Assembly: GCF_014648115.1 (NCBI RefSeq)
Contig: NZ_BMQM01000007.1
Span: 88,894-152,893 of the forward strand
Reading direction: 5' to 3'
Source of the DNA: Deinococcus seoulensis
GTDB taxonomy: Bacteria > Deinococcota > Deinococci > Deinococcales > Deinococcaceae
DNA length: 64,000 nt
This document shows positions 52,654 through 63,043 of this stretch, piece after piece (position 1 is the first letter of the stretch; every line of letters starts with the position of its first letter). A program made the translations under genes and the position numbers. The notes beneath the pieces are model-generated. The model saw nothing but the letters and a program-made list of their open reading frames with translations. It did not search any database and was not told where the DNA came from.

Positions 52654-52971
52654 CAGGGACGCGGGGCGCGGCTCGCTGGAAGGGAGGCTGCTCCGCAGCG
52701 GGAAGGGCAACACGGCTGCTTCGCAGGACCCCTCAGTCAGCTTCGCTGACAGCTCCCCTCAAGGGGAGCCCTGAAGGCGAGCGTCGTGGCAACCGAGCCC
52801 GTCGTGCGCGTAGCGCGCGGGGCGCACGGCGCGGGAGTGAAGGATGGCGTGTGAGGCGTGGGGCAGCTCGCCGCAAGGCACCCAGCCCTGTTCCCGCCTG
52901 GGGAACTTTCGCCCCAACCGTCCCGCCGCGCGTTATCGTGAGCCGTAAAACCATCCTCAGGAGGGATACCC
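52654..52971. other. Repeat-rich intergenic region upstream of mdh
   Basis: 318 bp. It contains a hairpin-rich block (CCCTCAGTCAGCTTCGCTGACAG then GCTCCCCTCAAGGGGAGC, about 52732-52770), a copy of the repeat found at 61.2 kb (52773-52862), and a likely mdh -10 TATCGT at 52934-52939. No coding frame is convincing. Confidence 0.6.
52773..52862 (-). repeat. Dispersed repeat, copy 1 (related to 61.2-61.5 kb)
   Basis: Its reverse complement aligns over about 82 bp with 61203-61283. It shares CTCACACGCCATCCT, CGCCCCGCGCGCT, GCGCACGACGGGC and GTTGCCACGACG in the same order, with roughly 85% identity by eye. Confidence 0.75.
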
Positions 52972-53964
<993 letters not shown>

Positions 53965-53979
53965 GCACGAAGTCAACGT

Positions 53980-54015
53980 GAGGGAGCGGGTGGCCTGCGG
54001 GTCGCCCGCTCCCTC
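53980..54015 (+). terminator. Terminator-like hairpin after mdh
   Basis: GAGGGAGCGGG (53980-53990) pairs with CCCGCTCCCTC (54005-54015), an 11-bp perfect stem, followed by TGTGTT. It lies 16 bp past the mdh stop. Between it and 54190 I see no other gene. Confidence 0.75.
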
Positions 54016-54190
54016 TGTGTTCATGTGATCTTCACGGTTGCGTGGGTGGGTGATCCGATCCGGGGTGGGCGGCATATGGCTGGTCAGAAGCGCAGAAGGT
54101 GACTGTTGGTGAGGGGGGACTTTCCCCGCGCCTGCCCTGTGTGCCTTCCCCGCCTGCCCCACCCCGCTTTCTTTCACCTGGAGGTCCACC

Positions 54191-55111
54191 ATGAGCAACC
54201 CCCTGAACCGTCGTAAATTCCTCGGAGCTGCCGGCGCTGTCGGCGTCACGACCGCCCTGGCCAGCTGCGCGCCCGCCATGGGCATGGGTCAGGCCAAACC
54301 CAACCTGGACGCCACGATCTTCAACTTCGCGCTGAACCTCGAGTACCTCGAAGCGGCGTTCTACCTCGCGGCCGTCGGTCGCCTGGAAGAACTGGACAGC
54401 GTGGGCGGCGACAGCAGCAAGGTCATCCTGCCCGCCGGATTCACTGGCAAGAAGGGCGACGGCGTGAAGTTCGAGTCGGCCGACGTGCGCGCCTACGCGA
54501 ACGAAGTGGCGACCGACGAACTGAACCACGTGCGCATCATCCGGAAGGTGCTGGGCTTCGGCGCCGTGGCGCAGCCGACCCTGGACCTGGGTCCGGCCTT
54601 CCTGGCGGCCGGGAGTGCCGCGTCGGGCGGGGCGATCACGGGCTTCAACCCGTTCGCGAACGACCTGTTCTTCCTGCACGGCGCGTTCATCTTCGAGGAC
54701 GTGGGCGTCAGCGCGTACAAGGGCGCGGCGCGCCTGCTGACCGACACGAGCGCCGGCGGGAACCTGGAGAACGCGGCGGGCATCCTGGCCGTCGAGGCCT
54801 ACCACGCGGGCATGATCCGCACGCTGCTGTACCAACTGCGTGACACGCAGGTCACCCCGGCCCTGAAGGTCAGTGACGTGGTGCAGGCCATCAGCAACCT
54901 GCGCGACAGCGTGGACGGCGCGATCGACACCGATCAGGGCATCGTGGAGGGCGGCATGGCGAACATCGTGCTGGCCGACTCGAACGGCATCGCGTACAGC
55001 CGCACGCCCCGTCAGGTCGGGAACATCGTGTTCCTGGCCGAGGGTGCCGTCAAGGGTGGCTTCTACCCCGACGGCCTCAGCGGCGACTTCAGCAAGATTC
55101 TCGCGCTGTAA
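54191..55111 (+). CDS. Tat-exported ferritin-like domain protein
   Basis: 306 aa. Twin-arginine signal [21 protein letters not shown]; the Cys after ALAS could also be a lipobox. The four-helix bundle has repeated metal-type motifs: [38 protein letters not shown] and [16 protein letters not shown]. This is the Ferritin_2 / desiccation-related PCC13-62-like family. Dedicated iron storage is not certain. TGGAGGTCCACC precedes the ATG. A role in stress or desiccation survival is plausible in this genus. Confidence 0.9.
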   Translation: MSNPLNRRKFLGAAGAVGVTTALASCAPAMGMGQAKPNLDATIFNFALNLEYLEAAFYLAAVGRLEELDSVGGDSSKVILPAGFTGKKGDGVKFESADVRAYANEVATDELNHVRIIRKVLGFGAVAQPTLDLGPAFLAAGSAASGGAITGFNPFANDLFFLHGAFIFEDVGVSAYKGAARLLTDTSAGGNLENAAGILAVEAYHAGMIRTLLYQLRDTQVTPALKVSDVVQAISNLRDSVDGAIDTDQGIVEGGMANIVLADSNGIAYSRTPRQVGNIVFLAEGAVKGGFYPDGLSGDFSKILAL

Positions 55112-55160
55112 TCCCCACCTTCACCTGAATTCCGCTTCTGCCTGAAGCGTCAGGACCACA

Positions 55161-55190
55161 GCCCCTCGGTGCACCTCCGGCCCGGGGGGC
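55161..55190 (+). terminator. Terminator-like hairpin
   Basis: GCCCCTCGG (55161-55169) pairs with CCGGGGGGC (55182-55190, one G-T pair), followed by CTTTC. It lies 50 bp past the ferritin-like gene. Confidence 0.6.
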
Positions 55191-55214
55191 CTTTCATGGT
55201 CGATGGAGAGAGGG

Positions 55215-55279
55215 TGATGGTTGATGGCAGATGCTTTCCGTCATCCATCAACCATCAACTGTCAACTGTCAACTGTCAC
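55215..55279. repeat. Opposed heptad arrays with 13-bp hairpin
   Basis: TGATGGTTGATGG (55215-55227) pairs perfectly with CCATCAACCATCA (55245-55257). The right side is five 7-bp units: CCATCAA twice, CTGTCAA twice and CTGTCAC (55245-55279), running into the stop codon of the minus-strand aminopeptidase. Same family as 5976, 26987 and 28404. Confidence 0.75.
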
Positions 55280-56550
55280 CCCTGAACAACCCATTCCCCG
55301 GCGCGCATCAGGGGTTCGCGGGTGCCTTCCTTCGTGATGCCGTCCACGTCGGTGGCGGGCGTGCCGATCATCCAGTCCACGTGAATGAGGCTGTCGTTCC
55401 CGCCGGCGGCCGTCAGGGTGGCCTCGTCGGTGCCGCCCTGCACGTTGGTGGGGTAGCAGCGGCCCAGCGCGATGTGCGAGGCGGCGTTCTCGTCGAACAG
55501 GGTGTTCAGGAACAGCGTGCCGGTCTGCGCGACAGGCGCGCTGGCGGGCACCAGGGCCACCTCGCCCAGGTGCGCGGCGCCCTCGTCGGTGCCGATCAGC
55601 TGGCGCAGGGTGTCCTCGCCGCGCGTGGCGCTGACCTCGGCGGCGCGGCCGTTCTCGAAGCGCACGCGGATGCCCTCGATCAGCTGCCCGCGCGCACTCA
55701 GGGGTTTACTGGCGACCGCCCAGCCGTTCACGCGGTCCCGGTGCGGGGCGGTGAAGACCTCGTCGGTGGGCAGGTTCGGGACGCCGCGCACGCCGTTGCG
55801 GGCGGTTTCCGCGCCGCCCTGCCACACGTGGTTCTCGGCGAGGCCCACGGTCAGGTCCGTGCCCAGGTCGCTACGCAGGTGCACGGCGGCGTACTGCCGG
55901 TCCGTCAGGTAGGTGGTCAGGCGTTCCAGGCGGGTCAGGTGCGCGTCCCAGGCGGCCACCGGGTCCGGCTGGTCGGCGCGCGTCACGGCGAAGATGTCGG
56001 CCCACAGGCGCGCCACGGCCTGCTGCTCGGGCAGGTCCGGGTACACCCGCGCGGCCCAGGCGGGCGTGGCCATGGCCGCGACCGTCCAGTTCACGCGGAA
56101 ACTGCCGGTCGCCTCGCTGACCTGCCGCATGACCTGCGCCGTCAGTCGGCTGCGCGCCGCGACCCGCGCAGGGTTCACGCCCGAGAGCAGCGACGGGTCC
56201 TCCCCGACAATCCCGATGGACGCGTACCCGTCCTCGATCATCGCCTCACGCTCCTGCGCCTGCCACGCGGGCATGAAGTTCACGGCGTCGTCCGTGCCGT
56301 CCTCGAACAGCGCGAGGTCCAGGTGCGGGTCGAGGTACTGCACGCGCACGTCGCTGGCCCCGGCGCGGTAGGCGGCGCGGGCGGTCAGGCGCACGAGCTG
56401 CGCCGCCTCGACAGGCGCGGCGATGCGGACCTTCCCGCCCGCCGGGAGGTTCACGCCCGTACGGACGAGCAGTTCGGCGTACCGCGCGAGATTCGCGCTG
56501 AACTCGCTGGCTGGAGCGTCACTGGCACTGGACTGATTGTGGGAAGTCAT
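55276..56550 (-). CDS. Aminopeptidase, M29 family (AmpS/T-like)
   Basis: 424 aa. Length and blocks fit thermophilic M29 aminopeptidases: a N-terminal [23 protein letters not shown], then [24 protein letters not shown] (conserved Glu), [33 protein letters not shown] and [20 protein letters not shown] (metal-binding His, Asp). It removes N-terminal residues using Co/Zn/Mn. The ATG is taken at MTSHNQ because TAGAGT (56558-56563) lies 7 nt upstream. Confidence 0.93.
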   Translation of the reverse strand: MTSHNQSSASDAPASEFSANLARYAELLVRTGVNLPAGGKVRIAAPVEAAQLVRLTARAAYRAGASDVRVQYLDPHLDLALFEDGTDDAVNFMPAWQAQEREAMIEDGYASIGIVGEDPSLLSGVNPARVAARSRLTAQVMRQVSEATGSFRVNWTVAAMATPAWAARVYPDLPEQQAVARLWADIFAVTRADQPDPVAAWDAHLTRLERLTTYLTDRQYAAVHLRSDLGTDLTVGLAENHVWQGGAETARNGVRGVPNLPTDEVFTAPHRDRVNGWAVASKPLSARGQLIEGIRVRFENGRAAEVSATRGEDTLRQLIGTDEGAAHLGEVALVPASAPVAQTGTLFLNTLFDENAASHIALGRCYPTNVQGGTDEATLTAAGGNDSLIHVDWMIGTPATDVDGITKEGTREPLMRAGEWVVQG

Positions 56551-56630
56551 GCCCGCCACTCTACCGGGCGTGCCATTCGGGGCGTCCGGCTGGGCGGACT
56601 GGACTGTTCCTGTGCAGAGGGGGTGGGTGT

Positions 56631-57650
56631 TCAGGCCCAGCGGTTCCCGCCGGCCTTCTGCGCGCGGTGCAGACGCTGCACGGCGAGGTCCACGAGGGCG
56701 TCGAGGTCCTCGGTCTCGGCGGCGAAGGCCAGGCCCACGCTGACCGGCACGCCGTTCAGGTCCGGCAGGTTCAGGTTGCGTGAGGTCCGCACGATCCGGT
56801 CGGCCACGTCGTGCGCGGCGGCCACACTGACGTCCGGCAGGATCAGCAGGAACTGATCGCCGTTCCAGCGGATCACGCTGACGTTCCGGTCGGTCATGCT
56901 GACCAGCAGCGTGGCGACCTCGCGCAGCACCTGATCGGCGGCGTGGCGGCGCAGCAGGTCGTTGATCCGCCCGAAGTTATCGACGTCCACCAGGATCACC
57001 GCGACCCGCGCGGCGTTCAGCGGGGAGCGCGTGGCGACCTCCAGCGTGTCCCACCCCGCCTGCCGGTTCAGGACGCCGGTCAGCGGGTCGAGTTGCGCGG
57101 CGTGCTGCACGCTCAGGTTCCGGGCGCGTTCCGTGCTGACCAGCTGCCCGTGCAGCGCCAGCAGGCCCATCAGGGCCAGCAGGAACGCCGTGTAGATCAT
57201 CAGGGGCAGGTCCTGCGGGTTGAACAGCAGCACGGCCGCGAACATGAACCCGGTCAGGGGCAGCAGCAGCGCCGCCGCCTGATTCAGCGGCAGCCACGCC
57301 AGCGCCAGCAGCCCCACCACGGCCAGCGACAGGAAGAACTCGGGCGCGATGCCCTGCCCCTGCATGCCGACCAGGACCACCTGCACGGTCAGCCACAGCG
57401 GCAGCAGGTACGCCACGCCGCCCGTCAGGACACGCAGCGGCACCCGGCGCGACAGGACCGTGGCCGCCATGAACACGCTGAGAATCACGGCGCCCGCCAG
57501 TGACGCCACGTTCTGCCGCTCCCCGGCCAGCGACAGCCACAGCAGGACCGCGTGCACGCCCGCCGACAGCAGCGCCAGCGACAGGTGCGCGGCGTACTGC
57601 TGTTCCCGCAGCCGGTGAATCTGCTGCGGCGGAGCGGCGGGGCGGGGCAT
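56631..57650 (-). CDS. Membrane GGDEF-like protein with degenerate active site
   Basis: 339 aa. Six hydrophobic helices (about residues 20-170), a coiled linker ([21 protein letters not shown]) and a GGDEF domain beginning [14 protein letters not shown] with [14 protein letters not shown]. The signature loop, GG(D/E)EF in active enzymes, reads NGDQF, so the metal-binding Glu is Gln and the first Gly is Asn; diguanylate cyclase activity is doubtful. The upstream RxxD I-site is not evident. TACACT (57660-57665) lies 9 nt before the ATG. Confidence 0.88.
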   Translation of the reverse strand: MPRPAAPPQQIHRLREQQYAAHLSLALLSAGVHAVLLWLSLAGERQNVASLAGAVILSVFMAATVLSRRVPLRVLTGGVAYLLPLWLTVQVVLVGMQGQGIAPEFFLSLAVVGLLALAWLPLNQAAALLLPLTGFMFAAVLLFNPQDLPLMIYTAFLLALMGLLALHGQLVSTERARNLSVQHAAQLDPLTGVLNRQAGWDTLEVATRSPLNAARVAVILVDVDNFGRINDLLRRHAADQVLREVATLLVSMTDRNVSVIRWNGDQFLLILPDVSVAAAHDVADRIVRTSRNLNLPDLNGVPVSVGLAFAAETEDLDALVDLAVQRLHRAQKAGGNRWA

Positions 57651-57771
57651 GGTCCGTTCAGTGTAGGCGGGTCGGGCGCCGCCGCGCACCCCGTTCCCCT
57701 GTCTGAACTGCGTTCAGGCGGCGGGTGGGTCCGGGGGGGCGCGGTCCCTGCCGGTTGCGACTCCTCCGGAC

Positions 57772-58254
57772 CTACCAGCCCTCGATCTGCCGCCCCGCCT
57801 CGAACGCCGCCACACCCGCCGCGACGCTCAGGTTCAGGCTGCGGCCCCCGCCCGGCTGCGGCAACTTCAGCTTCGGCAGCGCGTCGCGCAGCCACGCGGG
57901 CAGCCCGCGCGATTCCGGCCCGAACAGCAGGTAATCCCCGCGCGCGAAGCCCGCGCGGGTGTGCAGCCCGGTCGCGTGCGTGCTGAACGCCCACACCCGC
58001 GCGCCCGCGCCCAGCGTGCCCTGAAAGTCCGTCCAGCTGGCGTGCTCGTGCAGGGTCACGCCCTCCAGGTAGTCCATCACGGCGCGGCGGAACTCGCGGT
58101 CGTGCAGGTGGAAGCCGAACGGGCGGATCAGGTGAAGGTCCGCGCCCAGCACCGAGCAGGTCCGCGCGACGTTCCCGACGTTCCCGGCCTTCTCGGGTTC
58201 GAACAGCACCACGCGCAGCAGGGGAGAGGCCGGCGGGGTCACGCCTGCCGTCAT
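57772..58254 (-). CDS. trmL: tRNA (cytidine/uridine-34 2'-O)-methyltransferase TrmL
   Basis: 160 aa SPOUT methyltransferase. [43 protein letters not shown] and [16 protein letters not shown] form the knotted SAM site. Modifies the wobble base of certain Leu tRNAs. Its ATG overlaps the ispF stop by 4 nt. Confidence 0.94.
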   Translation of the reverse strand: MTAGVTPPASPLLRVVLFEPEKAGNVGNVARTCSVLGADLHLIRPFGFHLHDREFRRAVMDYLEGVTLHEHASWTDFQGTLGAGARVWAFSTHATGLHTRAGFARGDYLLFGPESRGLPAWLRDALPKLKLPQPGGGRSLNLSVAAGVAAFEAGRQIEGW

Positions 58255-58748
58255 CCTTCACCGCTGCCGGGCGTGCGGACCAGCAGCGCCGTCACGCGCG
58301 TCTGCACGTGCGCGGTCGCCAGTCCCTCGGAGGTCTTGAAACTGACACCCACCTCGGATTCCGGCAGGTTCAGCAGTCCCGCGACCGACCGGGCGATGTC
58401 GGCGCGCAGCGGCCCCAGCTTCGGGCGGTCCAGGGTCACCACGACCGCCACGTTCCCCGGCACGTACCCGCGCGCCGCCACCAGTTCCAGCGCGCGGGCC
58501 ACGATCACGCGGGAATCCATCCCGGCCCACTCGGCGGCCGTGTCCGGGAAGTACTGCCCGATGTCCCCCAGCGCCAGCCCCGACAGCAGCGCGTCGGCCA
58601 CGGCGTGCAGCACGGCGTCACCGTCGCTGTGCGCCACGGCCCCCAGTTCCGCGTGCGGGATGGGCACGCCCCCCAGCACCAGCGGCAGCCCGGCCTCCAG
58701 CCGGTGCGCGTCCTCTCCAAAACCTATGCGGAACGGTAACGAACTCAT
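58251..58748 (-). CDS. ispF: 2-C-methyl-D-erythritol 2,4-cyclodiphosphate synthase
   Basis: 165 aa. Zn ligands D13, H15 (GFGEDAHRL) and H48 ([11 protein letters not shown]), [16 protein letters not shown] and the C-terminal [15 protein letters not shown]. Cyclises CDP-ME-2-phosphate in the MEP isoprenoid route, linking to the carotenoid and quinone needs of this genus. CAGACT (58755-58760) lies 6 nt before the ATG. First gene of the pair with trmL; ispD is not adjacent. Confidence 0.95.
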   Translation of the reverse strand: MSSLPFRIGFGEDAHRLEAGLPLVLGGVPIPHAELGAVAHSDGDAVLHAVADALLSGLALGDIGQYFPDTAAEWAGMDSRVIVARALELVAARGYVPGNVAVVVTLDRPKLGPLRADIARSVAGLLNLPESEVGVSFKTSEGLATAHVQTRVTALLVRTPGSGEG

Positions 58749-58890
58749 GCGCCCAGTCTGCCGCATGGGCCGCCCCCCGCGCCCTGACGGCCGCCCCCAC
58801 ATAACGCCCCGTTAACGCCCCGTCCGGCAGGCTGTGGCCATCAGCCGCCGCCCCGTTCCCCCCCCCCGCCCCCTGCCGGAGTTGACCCTG

Positions 58891-59184
58891 ATGAACCTCG
58901 ACAACGACCTGTTCCAGCATCTTCCCGTCCCGGCCGTGCAGTGGGCCGCCTCGCACGGCGGGCACGCCCGCCAGAACCCGGCGTTCACGCGGGCCTTCGC
59001 GCCCGGCACCCTGAGCGTCCCGCTGCCCCACTGGACGGACGGCGTGCACCTGACCCGCCTTCAGGCCGCCAGCGGCGAGGACCGGGTGTGCCGCGTGACC
59101 CTGAGCACCCTGCCCAGCCAGGACCGCGTGGCCGTGATCGAGGACGTGCACGCCTACCACCTGGACCCCCTGACCGGCCAGCCG
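58891..59184 (+). pseudogene. N-terminal fragment of a PAS-type sensor / diguanylate cyclase gene
   Basis: About 98 codons from ATG 58891 read like a PAS input domain: MNLDNDLFQHLPVPAVQWAA, VPLPHWTDGVHLTRLQAASGEDR and VIEDVHAYHLDPLTGQP. AYHLDPLTG is the typical entry to a GGDEF domain, but the frame then changes abruptly into the reverse strand of a regulator fragment, which by chance stays open to 60297. The rest of the gene is missing. The cut is near 59175-59185. Confidence 0.65.
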
Positions 59185-59568
59185 CTCCCGCTGCCCCAGC
59201 ACCCACTCCTCGAACTCCCCGGACACGTCCGGCAGGTTCACGCCATGCAGGAACGGCCCCGCGTACGCCTCCCACGCCGCCTCACCCCGCAGCGACAGCA
59301 GCGCCACCGCATCACACGCCACGCCCGCCACCAGCCGCTCCTCACCGCCCAGCGCGCCCCCGTCATGCTCGCGCAACGCATGCAACGCCACCCGCAGGCT
59401 CACCTCCGGCTTCGCCGCGCGCGGCCACAACAGTCCCGCCAGTTGACGGCGCGGCGTCGGCCCCTCCAGACCCACGAACACCAGCAGCAACAGCGACTTC
59501 ACCTTCCGGAACGACCCCAGATGCAGGCCCCCCAGCGTGATCAACGTCCCCGCCCCCCGACTCATCAA
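59173..59568 (-). pseudogene. N-terminal fragment of a SARP/BTAD-type transcriptional regulator
   Basis: About 130 codons: ITLGGLHLGSFRKVKSLLLLVFVGLEGPTPRRQLAGLLWP, SLRVALHALREHDGG and VSGEFEEWVLGQRERL match the DNA-binding and start of the BTAD region of SARP-like regulators common in Deinococcus. After RERLAG the frame runs into the antisense of the PAS/GGDEF fragment. A TAGCAT box (59575-59580) lies 6 nt before a TTG and 9 nt before an ATG start, so transcription may persist. Confidence 0.65.
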
Positions 59569-59625
59569 GCGCCCATGCTAGCGCGTTCCCCGCACCCCAC
59601 CGCCGCCCCGCCGGTCAGTTCCCGC

Positions 59626-60282
59626 CTACCCCGCCGCCCCCCCACCCGGCGCAGCCTCCCACGGCAACTCCACGACCTCCGCCGCCCCCCGCGACGCATC
59701 CCGCAACGCCACCACGAACCCCGCCACGTCCTCCGGAAACACCTCCACCCTCAGCGACACCCCAACCCCCGAATAAGCCTCCTCGCCGCGCATCACATCC
59801 AGCGACCCCAGCAGGTGATACAACCCACCCAGAAACTCGAACGGCACCGACACCGCCAGCGCCCGCCGCGCCCGCACCGTCACCCGCGAAGCCGTCCGCA
59901 GGCACTCCGCCGCCCCGCCCCCATACGCCCGGACCAGCCCACCCGTCCCCAGTTTCACCCCACCGTAAAACCGCACCACGACCACCATCACGTGATCCAC
60001 GCCCTGCCCCTCGATGGCCCGCAGGATCGGCGCGCCCGCCGTCCCACCCGGCTCGCCATCATCACCAAAGCGGTACGCGCCCCCAATCCGGTACGCCCAG
60101 CAGTGATGCGTCGCATCCGGATACCGCTCCCGCAACGCCCCCAACTGAGCCAGCGCCGCTTCCGGCGAATCCGCCCGATCCGCGAACGCCAGGAACTCAC
60201 TGTTCTCGATCACCGCATCAGACCGGTGCGGCCCCGCCAACGTCACGAACGGCGCCGGAAGATCCGAACCCACCACGGTCAT
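59626..60282 (-). CDS. yigZ: YigZ/IMPACT family protein (UPF0029)
   Basis: 218 aa. [82 protein letters not shown] and a ferredoxin-fold C-terminal domain. Related to translation/stress factors; function unsettled. The ATG straddles the end of a repeat element: its first base is the element's terminal T:A pair, and GGAG within the element lies 5 nt upstream. Before insertion the codon would have been CTG. Confidence 0.9.
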   Translation of the reverse strand: MTVVGSDLPAPFVTLAGPHRSDAVIENSEFLAFADRADSPEAALAQLGALRERYPDATHHCWAYRIGGAYRFGDDGEPGGTAGAPILRAIEGQGVDHVMVVVVRFYGGVKLGTGGLVRAYGGGAAECLRTASRVTVRARRALAVSVPFEFLGGLYHLLGSLDVMRGEEAYSGVGVSLRVEVFPEDVAGFVVALRDASRGAAEVVELPWEAAPGGGAAG

Positions 60283-60436
60283 ACGGACTCCGATTGAATG
60301 GGCTGCAAAGACCGTTCAATCCGAGCGGATGCGACTCGTAGAGCTGCCTCGCAGAGCAGGAGAAAAACGGGTTCCGGACGTGGAGTTGGCAACCCGGTAC
60401 AGCACCGGGTTGTCAACGAAACAAACGGAATCCGTA
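60282..60436 (+). mobile_element. Inverted-repeat element (MITE-like), copy f, 155 bp
   Basis: Full length: TACGGACTCCGATT to AAACGGAATCCGTA, flanked by TCA at 60279-60281 and TCA at 60437-60439. TCA rather than TGA on both sides shows a true target duplication. The right TCA is the stop of the NUDIX gene (minus strand); the left forms part of the yigZ start. Confidence 0.88.
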
Positions 60437-61024
60437 TCAGAGCAACCCCCGCGCCGCCAGCACCGCCCGCGCATGCCACATCGCCAGACTGCTCGACCCA
60501 TCCAGGATCTCCCCGGCATCCAGCCGACGGTACGCCTCCGCCAGAGGCACCACCACCCGCTCAATCGTCTCCGTGTCCTCAAGATGCATGTCGCCCAACG
60601 ACACACCCAACGCCAGGAACGGATAGAAAATCACGCCACTGATACTCGGCTGCGGATAGAAGGCAGGCAACGCCACCCACTCCGCCGCCACACCCCCAAC
60701 CTCCTCCTGCAACTCCCGCCGCGCCGCCCCCAGCAGATCCTCGCCGCGCTCCACGCCGCCCGCGACGACCTCAGTGACGGTCGCTCGCAGCGGGTAGCGG
60801 TACTGACGGATCAACACCGCCTCACCCTGAGCCGTCACGGGCAGGACGAACACCGCACGCGGCCCACGCGGCCGGTACTGATAGGTCGTCTCCGCGCCAT
60901 TCGGGAGCCGCACCCGATCCTCGAACACCGTGCGGAACCCCGACACCAGCTGCCGGGACTCCAGCGTCTCCCACGGCTGAACCTCATCCTCAATCAACGA
61001 CGTCCAGTTCGGGTGATCAGTCAT
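60437..61024 (-). CDS. NUDIX hydrolase, ADP-ribose-pyrophosphatase-like
   Basis: 195 aa. The Nudix box at residues 90-112 reads [23 protein letters not shown] with all Glu and Arg residues. [43 protein letters not shown] upstream and [16 protein letters not shown] downstream fit ADP-sugar hydrolases. TAGCCT (61031-61036) lies 6 nt before the ATG. Its stop codon is the target duplication of the repeat element. Confidence 0.93.
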   Translation of the reverse strand: MTDHPNWTSLIEDEVQPWETLESRQLVSGFRTVFEDRVRLPNGAETTYQYRPRGPRAVFVLPVTAQGEAVLIRQYRYPLRATVTEVVAGGVERGEDLLGAARRELQEEVGGVAAEWVALPAFYPQPSISGVIFYPFLALGVSLGDMHLEDTETIERVVVPLAEAYRRLDAGEILDGSSSLAMWHARAVLAARGLL

Positions 61025-61075
61025 GCGCTCAGGCTAACAGGCGGGGGTTTCGGCTGCGCGGCGGGCTTCCCCGAT

Positions 61076-61283
61076 GGAAGGTGGGCGCCTGGCGGCGGGC
61101 CTCCCCACCCCCCAGCCCCCTACCCCAGAGGGGCAGGGGGGGCTTACGTTGGCACTGGGCAGGTATTGCTCTGGCCTGGGTGGTGGGTGCCGGGCGGGGA
61201 CGGCCACGGCTCACACGCCATCCTCCGCCCCCGCCGCGTTCGCCCCGCGCGCTGCGCGCACGACGGGCCGCGTTGCCACGACG
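61076..61283 (+). repeat. Left arm of a large nested inverted repeat (copy 2)
   Basis: The segment CCCCACCCCCCAGCCCCCTA near 61103 and the following CACTGGGC and CACGCCATCCT blocks recur in reverse at 61395-61610. The homology, by eye, covers most of the arm with small gaps. No coding frame. The 110-bp centre (61284-61394) is unique and AT-richer, with no recognised feature. Confidence 0.7.
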
Positions 61284-61394
61284 CCGGGCGGGCCAGCCAA
61301 CTTGGTGCGTGCTGGAAGGTTCTACTTTTTGGGCTGTTGCCAGAGCGTGGTTTTCAGAGTCGATCAGCGGCTGTCATCAGGTTGCCCTGCCAGC

Positions 61395-61610
61395 CGCCGC
61401 AGATCACCACCGGCCGTCGTGCGCGCAGCGCGCGGGCCTTGCGGGGGGGCGGCAGGATGGCGTCGAAGCCGGACACGTCACCGCCCACAGCAACCCCGCC
61501 GCGCCAGTAAAACCTCTTGCCCAGTGCAACGCTTGCTCCCCTGCCCCCCTGGGGTAGGGGGCTGGGGGGTGGGGAAGCACCCGGAAACCCCGCCGTCAGC
61601 CGCCCACCTA
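61395..61610 (-). repeat. Right arm of the nested inverted repeat (copy 3)
   Basis: The reverse complement aligns with the left arm: GGTGGGCGGCTGACGGCGGG, CCCCACCCCCCAGCCCCCTA, CACTGGGCAAG, CGACGCCATCCTGC and CGCGCGCTGCGCGCACGACGG in the same order. It runs up to the stop codon of the DUF4403 gene at 61608. Confidence 0.7.
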
Positions 61611-63014
61611 TTCCACCTGAACGTGCGCCCCGAGAGTCCCGGTCGCCTCGGCGGTGACGATCAGCGCGTCGGGCGTGACGTTCAGGCTGGTCAGGCGCAG
61701 GGTGCGGACCTGTCCGGCGAGGGTGATGCCGGGGGCGGGCGTGAAGGGCAGGCGGCGTTGCAGGGTGCTCTGGGCGGCGTTCAGGTGGGGGGTGAGGTCG
61801 ATGCGGGCGGCCTGTTTGATGTAGGTCTGGGCGCGGGTGTCGGCCAGCCAGGCGAGGGCGCGGCCGGTGAGGCCGGTTCGGCGGGTGGTGACGGTGGGGC
61901 TCTCGAGGGTGAGGGTCTGGGTGGCGGGGTCGAGGGTGGGGGTGCCGCGGACGTCGGTGGTGGCGTTGAGTTTCAGGCCGAGGGGGCCGGTGATCTGGAG
62001 GTTGATGGTGGCGGTCAGGTCGGTGCCGGTGGGCTGGAGGGTGATGCGGGTGACCCTGAGGGTGGGGTGGGTGGGGACGGGGAGGGTGAGGGTGCGGCGG
62101 GCGGCTTCGCGGGTGGCGGCGGCGGACAGTTCGGGGTAGGGGAGGCGGGCGGGGACGCGCAGGTGCAGGTCGGGGGTGAGGGTGGGGGTGCGGCGCAGGG
62201 GGGGGAGGGGCTGCGTGGGGTGTGTGGGGGCCTGGCCGAGTCCGGCGTCCAGGCGGAGTTGGGCGCCGAGGGTGATGTTCAGGGCGTCGGGCGTGAACTG
62301 GAAGGGGGTGACGCTGAGGGTGAGGGGGGTGGCGCGGGCGTAGGCGGGGTCGGGGGTGGGGAGCGTCCAGGGCTGCTGCGCGCGGGTCCAGAGGGTGCTG
62401 GCGCGCTGGCGCAGGCGGGCCTGTTCGCGGACGGTGGTGCGGACCTGCGCGGCCAGGGTGTCCAGCTGGGCCTGTACCTGCGTGTCGACGAGGGACTGCA
62501 CGCTGACGCGCACGCCCTGGGTCAGTTCGACGCTGAGGGGGTCGGTCCAGGTGGCTTCGCCGCGAATGGTCACGTCGGCTTCCCAGTCAGGGGTGATGGT
62601 GGGCGTGACGGTCAGGGTGACGGTCGCCTCGCCGCCGAAGTCCCGCGCGAGGAACGAGCCGATGCCGCCCGGTTCGGCGCGGAAGGCCGCGCGGATGGGC
62701 ACGCTGATCTGCAGCCCGGAGCTGTCCGGCAGGGCGCGTACCTGCACGTGCCCGGCGCGGGTGACGGTGCCGGTCAGGTTGACGCGCAGCAGGCCGCCCA
62801 GGAAGGCGCGTTCCTCGTTCACGCGCGCGAATTCCAGTGGGACGCGGGCGTTCGCGGCCACCTGCACGCCCGCCAGGGGCACGGTGACCGGCACGGTCAG
62901 GGTGCTGGTGGGGGCGCTGCTGACAGTGCTGGGGGCGGCCTGGGCGGTCATGAATCCAGTGAACACCAGGGGCGTGAGAAGGCGCGTCAGGGGGCGGGCG
63001 GGGGCGGGGCGCAT
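61608..63014 (-). CDS. DUF4403-like secreted/outer-envelope protein
   Basis: 468 aa. Signal peptide RPLTRLLTPLVFTGFMTAQAA (cleavage near residue 28). The rest is a long beta-rich protein of two tandem lipid-binding-like halves: PLEFARVNEERAFLGGLLRVNLTGTVTRAGHVQVRALPDSSG, FLARDFGGEATVTLTVTPTITPDWEADV and a late GRALAWLADTRAQTYIKQAARIDLTPHL. This fits DUF4403, related to BPI/SMP-like folds. An envelope lipid role is inferred. TACCCT (63024-63029) lies 9 nt before the ATG; an in-frame CTG lies 6 nt after it. Confidence 0.75.
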   Translation of the reverse strand: MRPAPARPLTRLLTPLVFTGFMTAQAAPSTVSSAPTSTLTVPVTVPLAGVQVAANARVPLEFARVNEERAFLGGLLRVNLTGTVTRAGHVQVRALPDSSGLQISVPIRAAFRAEPGGIGSFLARDFGGEATVTLTVTPTITPDWEADVTIRGEATWTDPLSVELTQGVRVSVQSLVDTQVQAQLDTLAAQVRTTVREQARLRQRASTLWTRAQQPWTLPTPDPAYARATPLTLSVTPFQFTPDALNITLGAQLRLDAGLGQAPTHPTQPLPPLRRTPTLTPDLHLRVPARLPYPELSAAATREAARRTLTLPVPTHPTLRVTRITLQPTGTDLTATINLQITGPLGLKLNATTDVRGTPTLDPATQTLTLESPTVTTRRTGLTGRALAWLADTRAQTYIKQAARIDLTPHLNAAQSTLQRRLPFTPAPGITLAGQVRTLRLTSLNVTPDALIVTAEATGTLGAHVQVE

Positions 63015-63043
63015 CAGGCGTTCAGGGTAACGGGCGTGCATGA

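Noticed and set aside
52732..52770. Intrinsic terminator of the enoyl-CoA hydratase gene
   Set aside because: Hairpins are present but 80 bp downstream, without a T-tract, and look like part of a dispersed repeat.
58834..60297. 487-aa plus-strand frame taken as one gene
   Set aside because: Only the first 98 codons after 58891 look like protein; the remainder is antisense to a SARP fragment and to yigZ.
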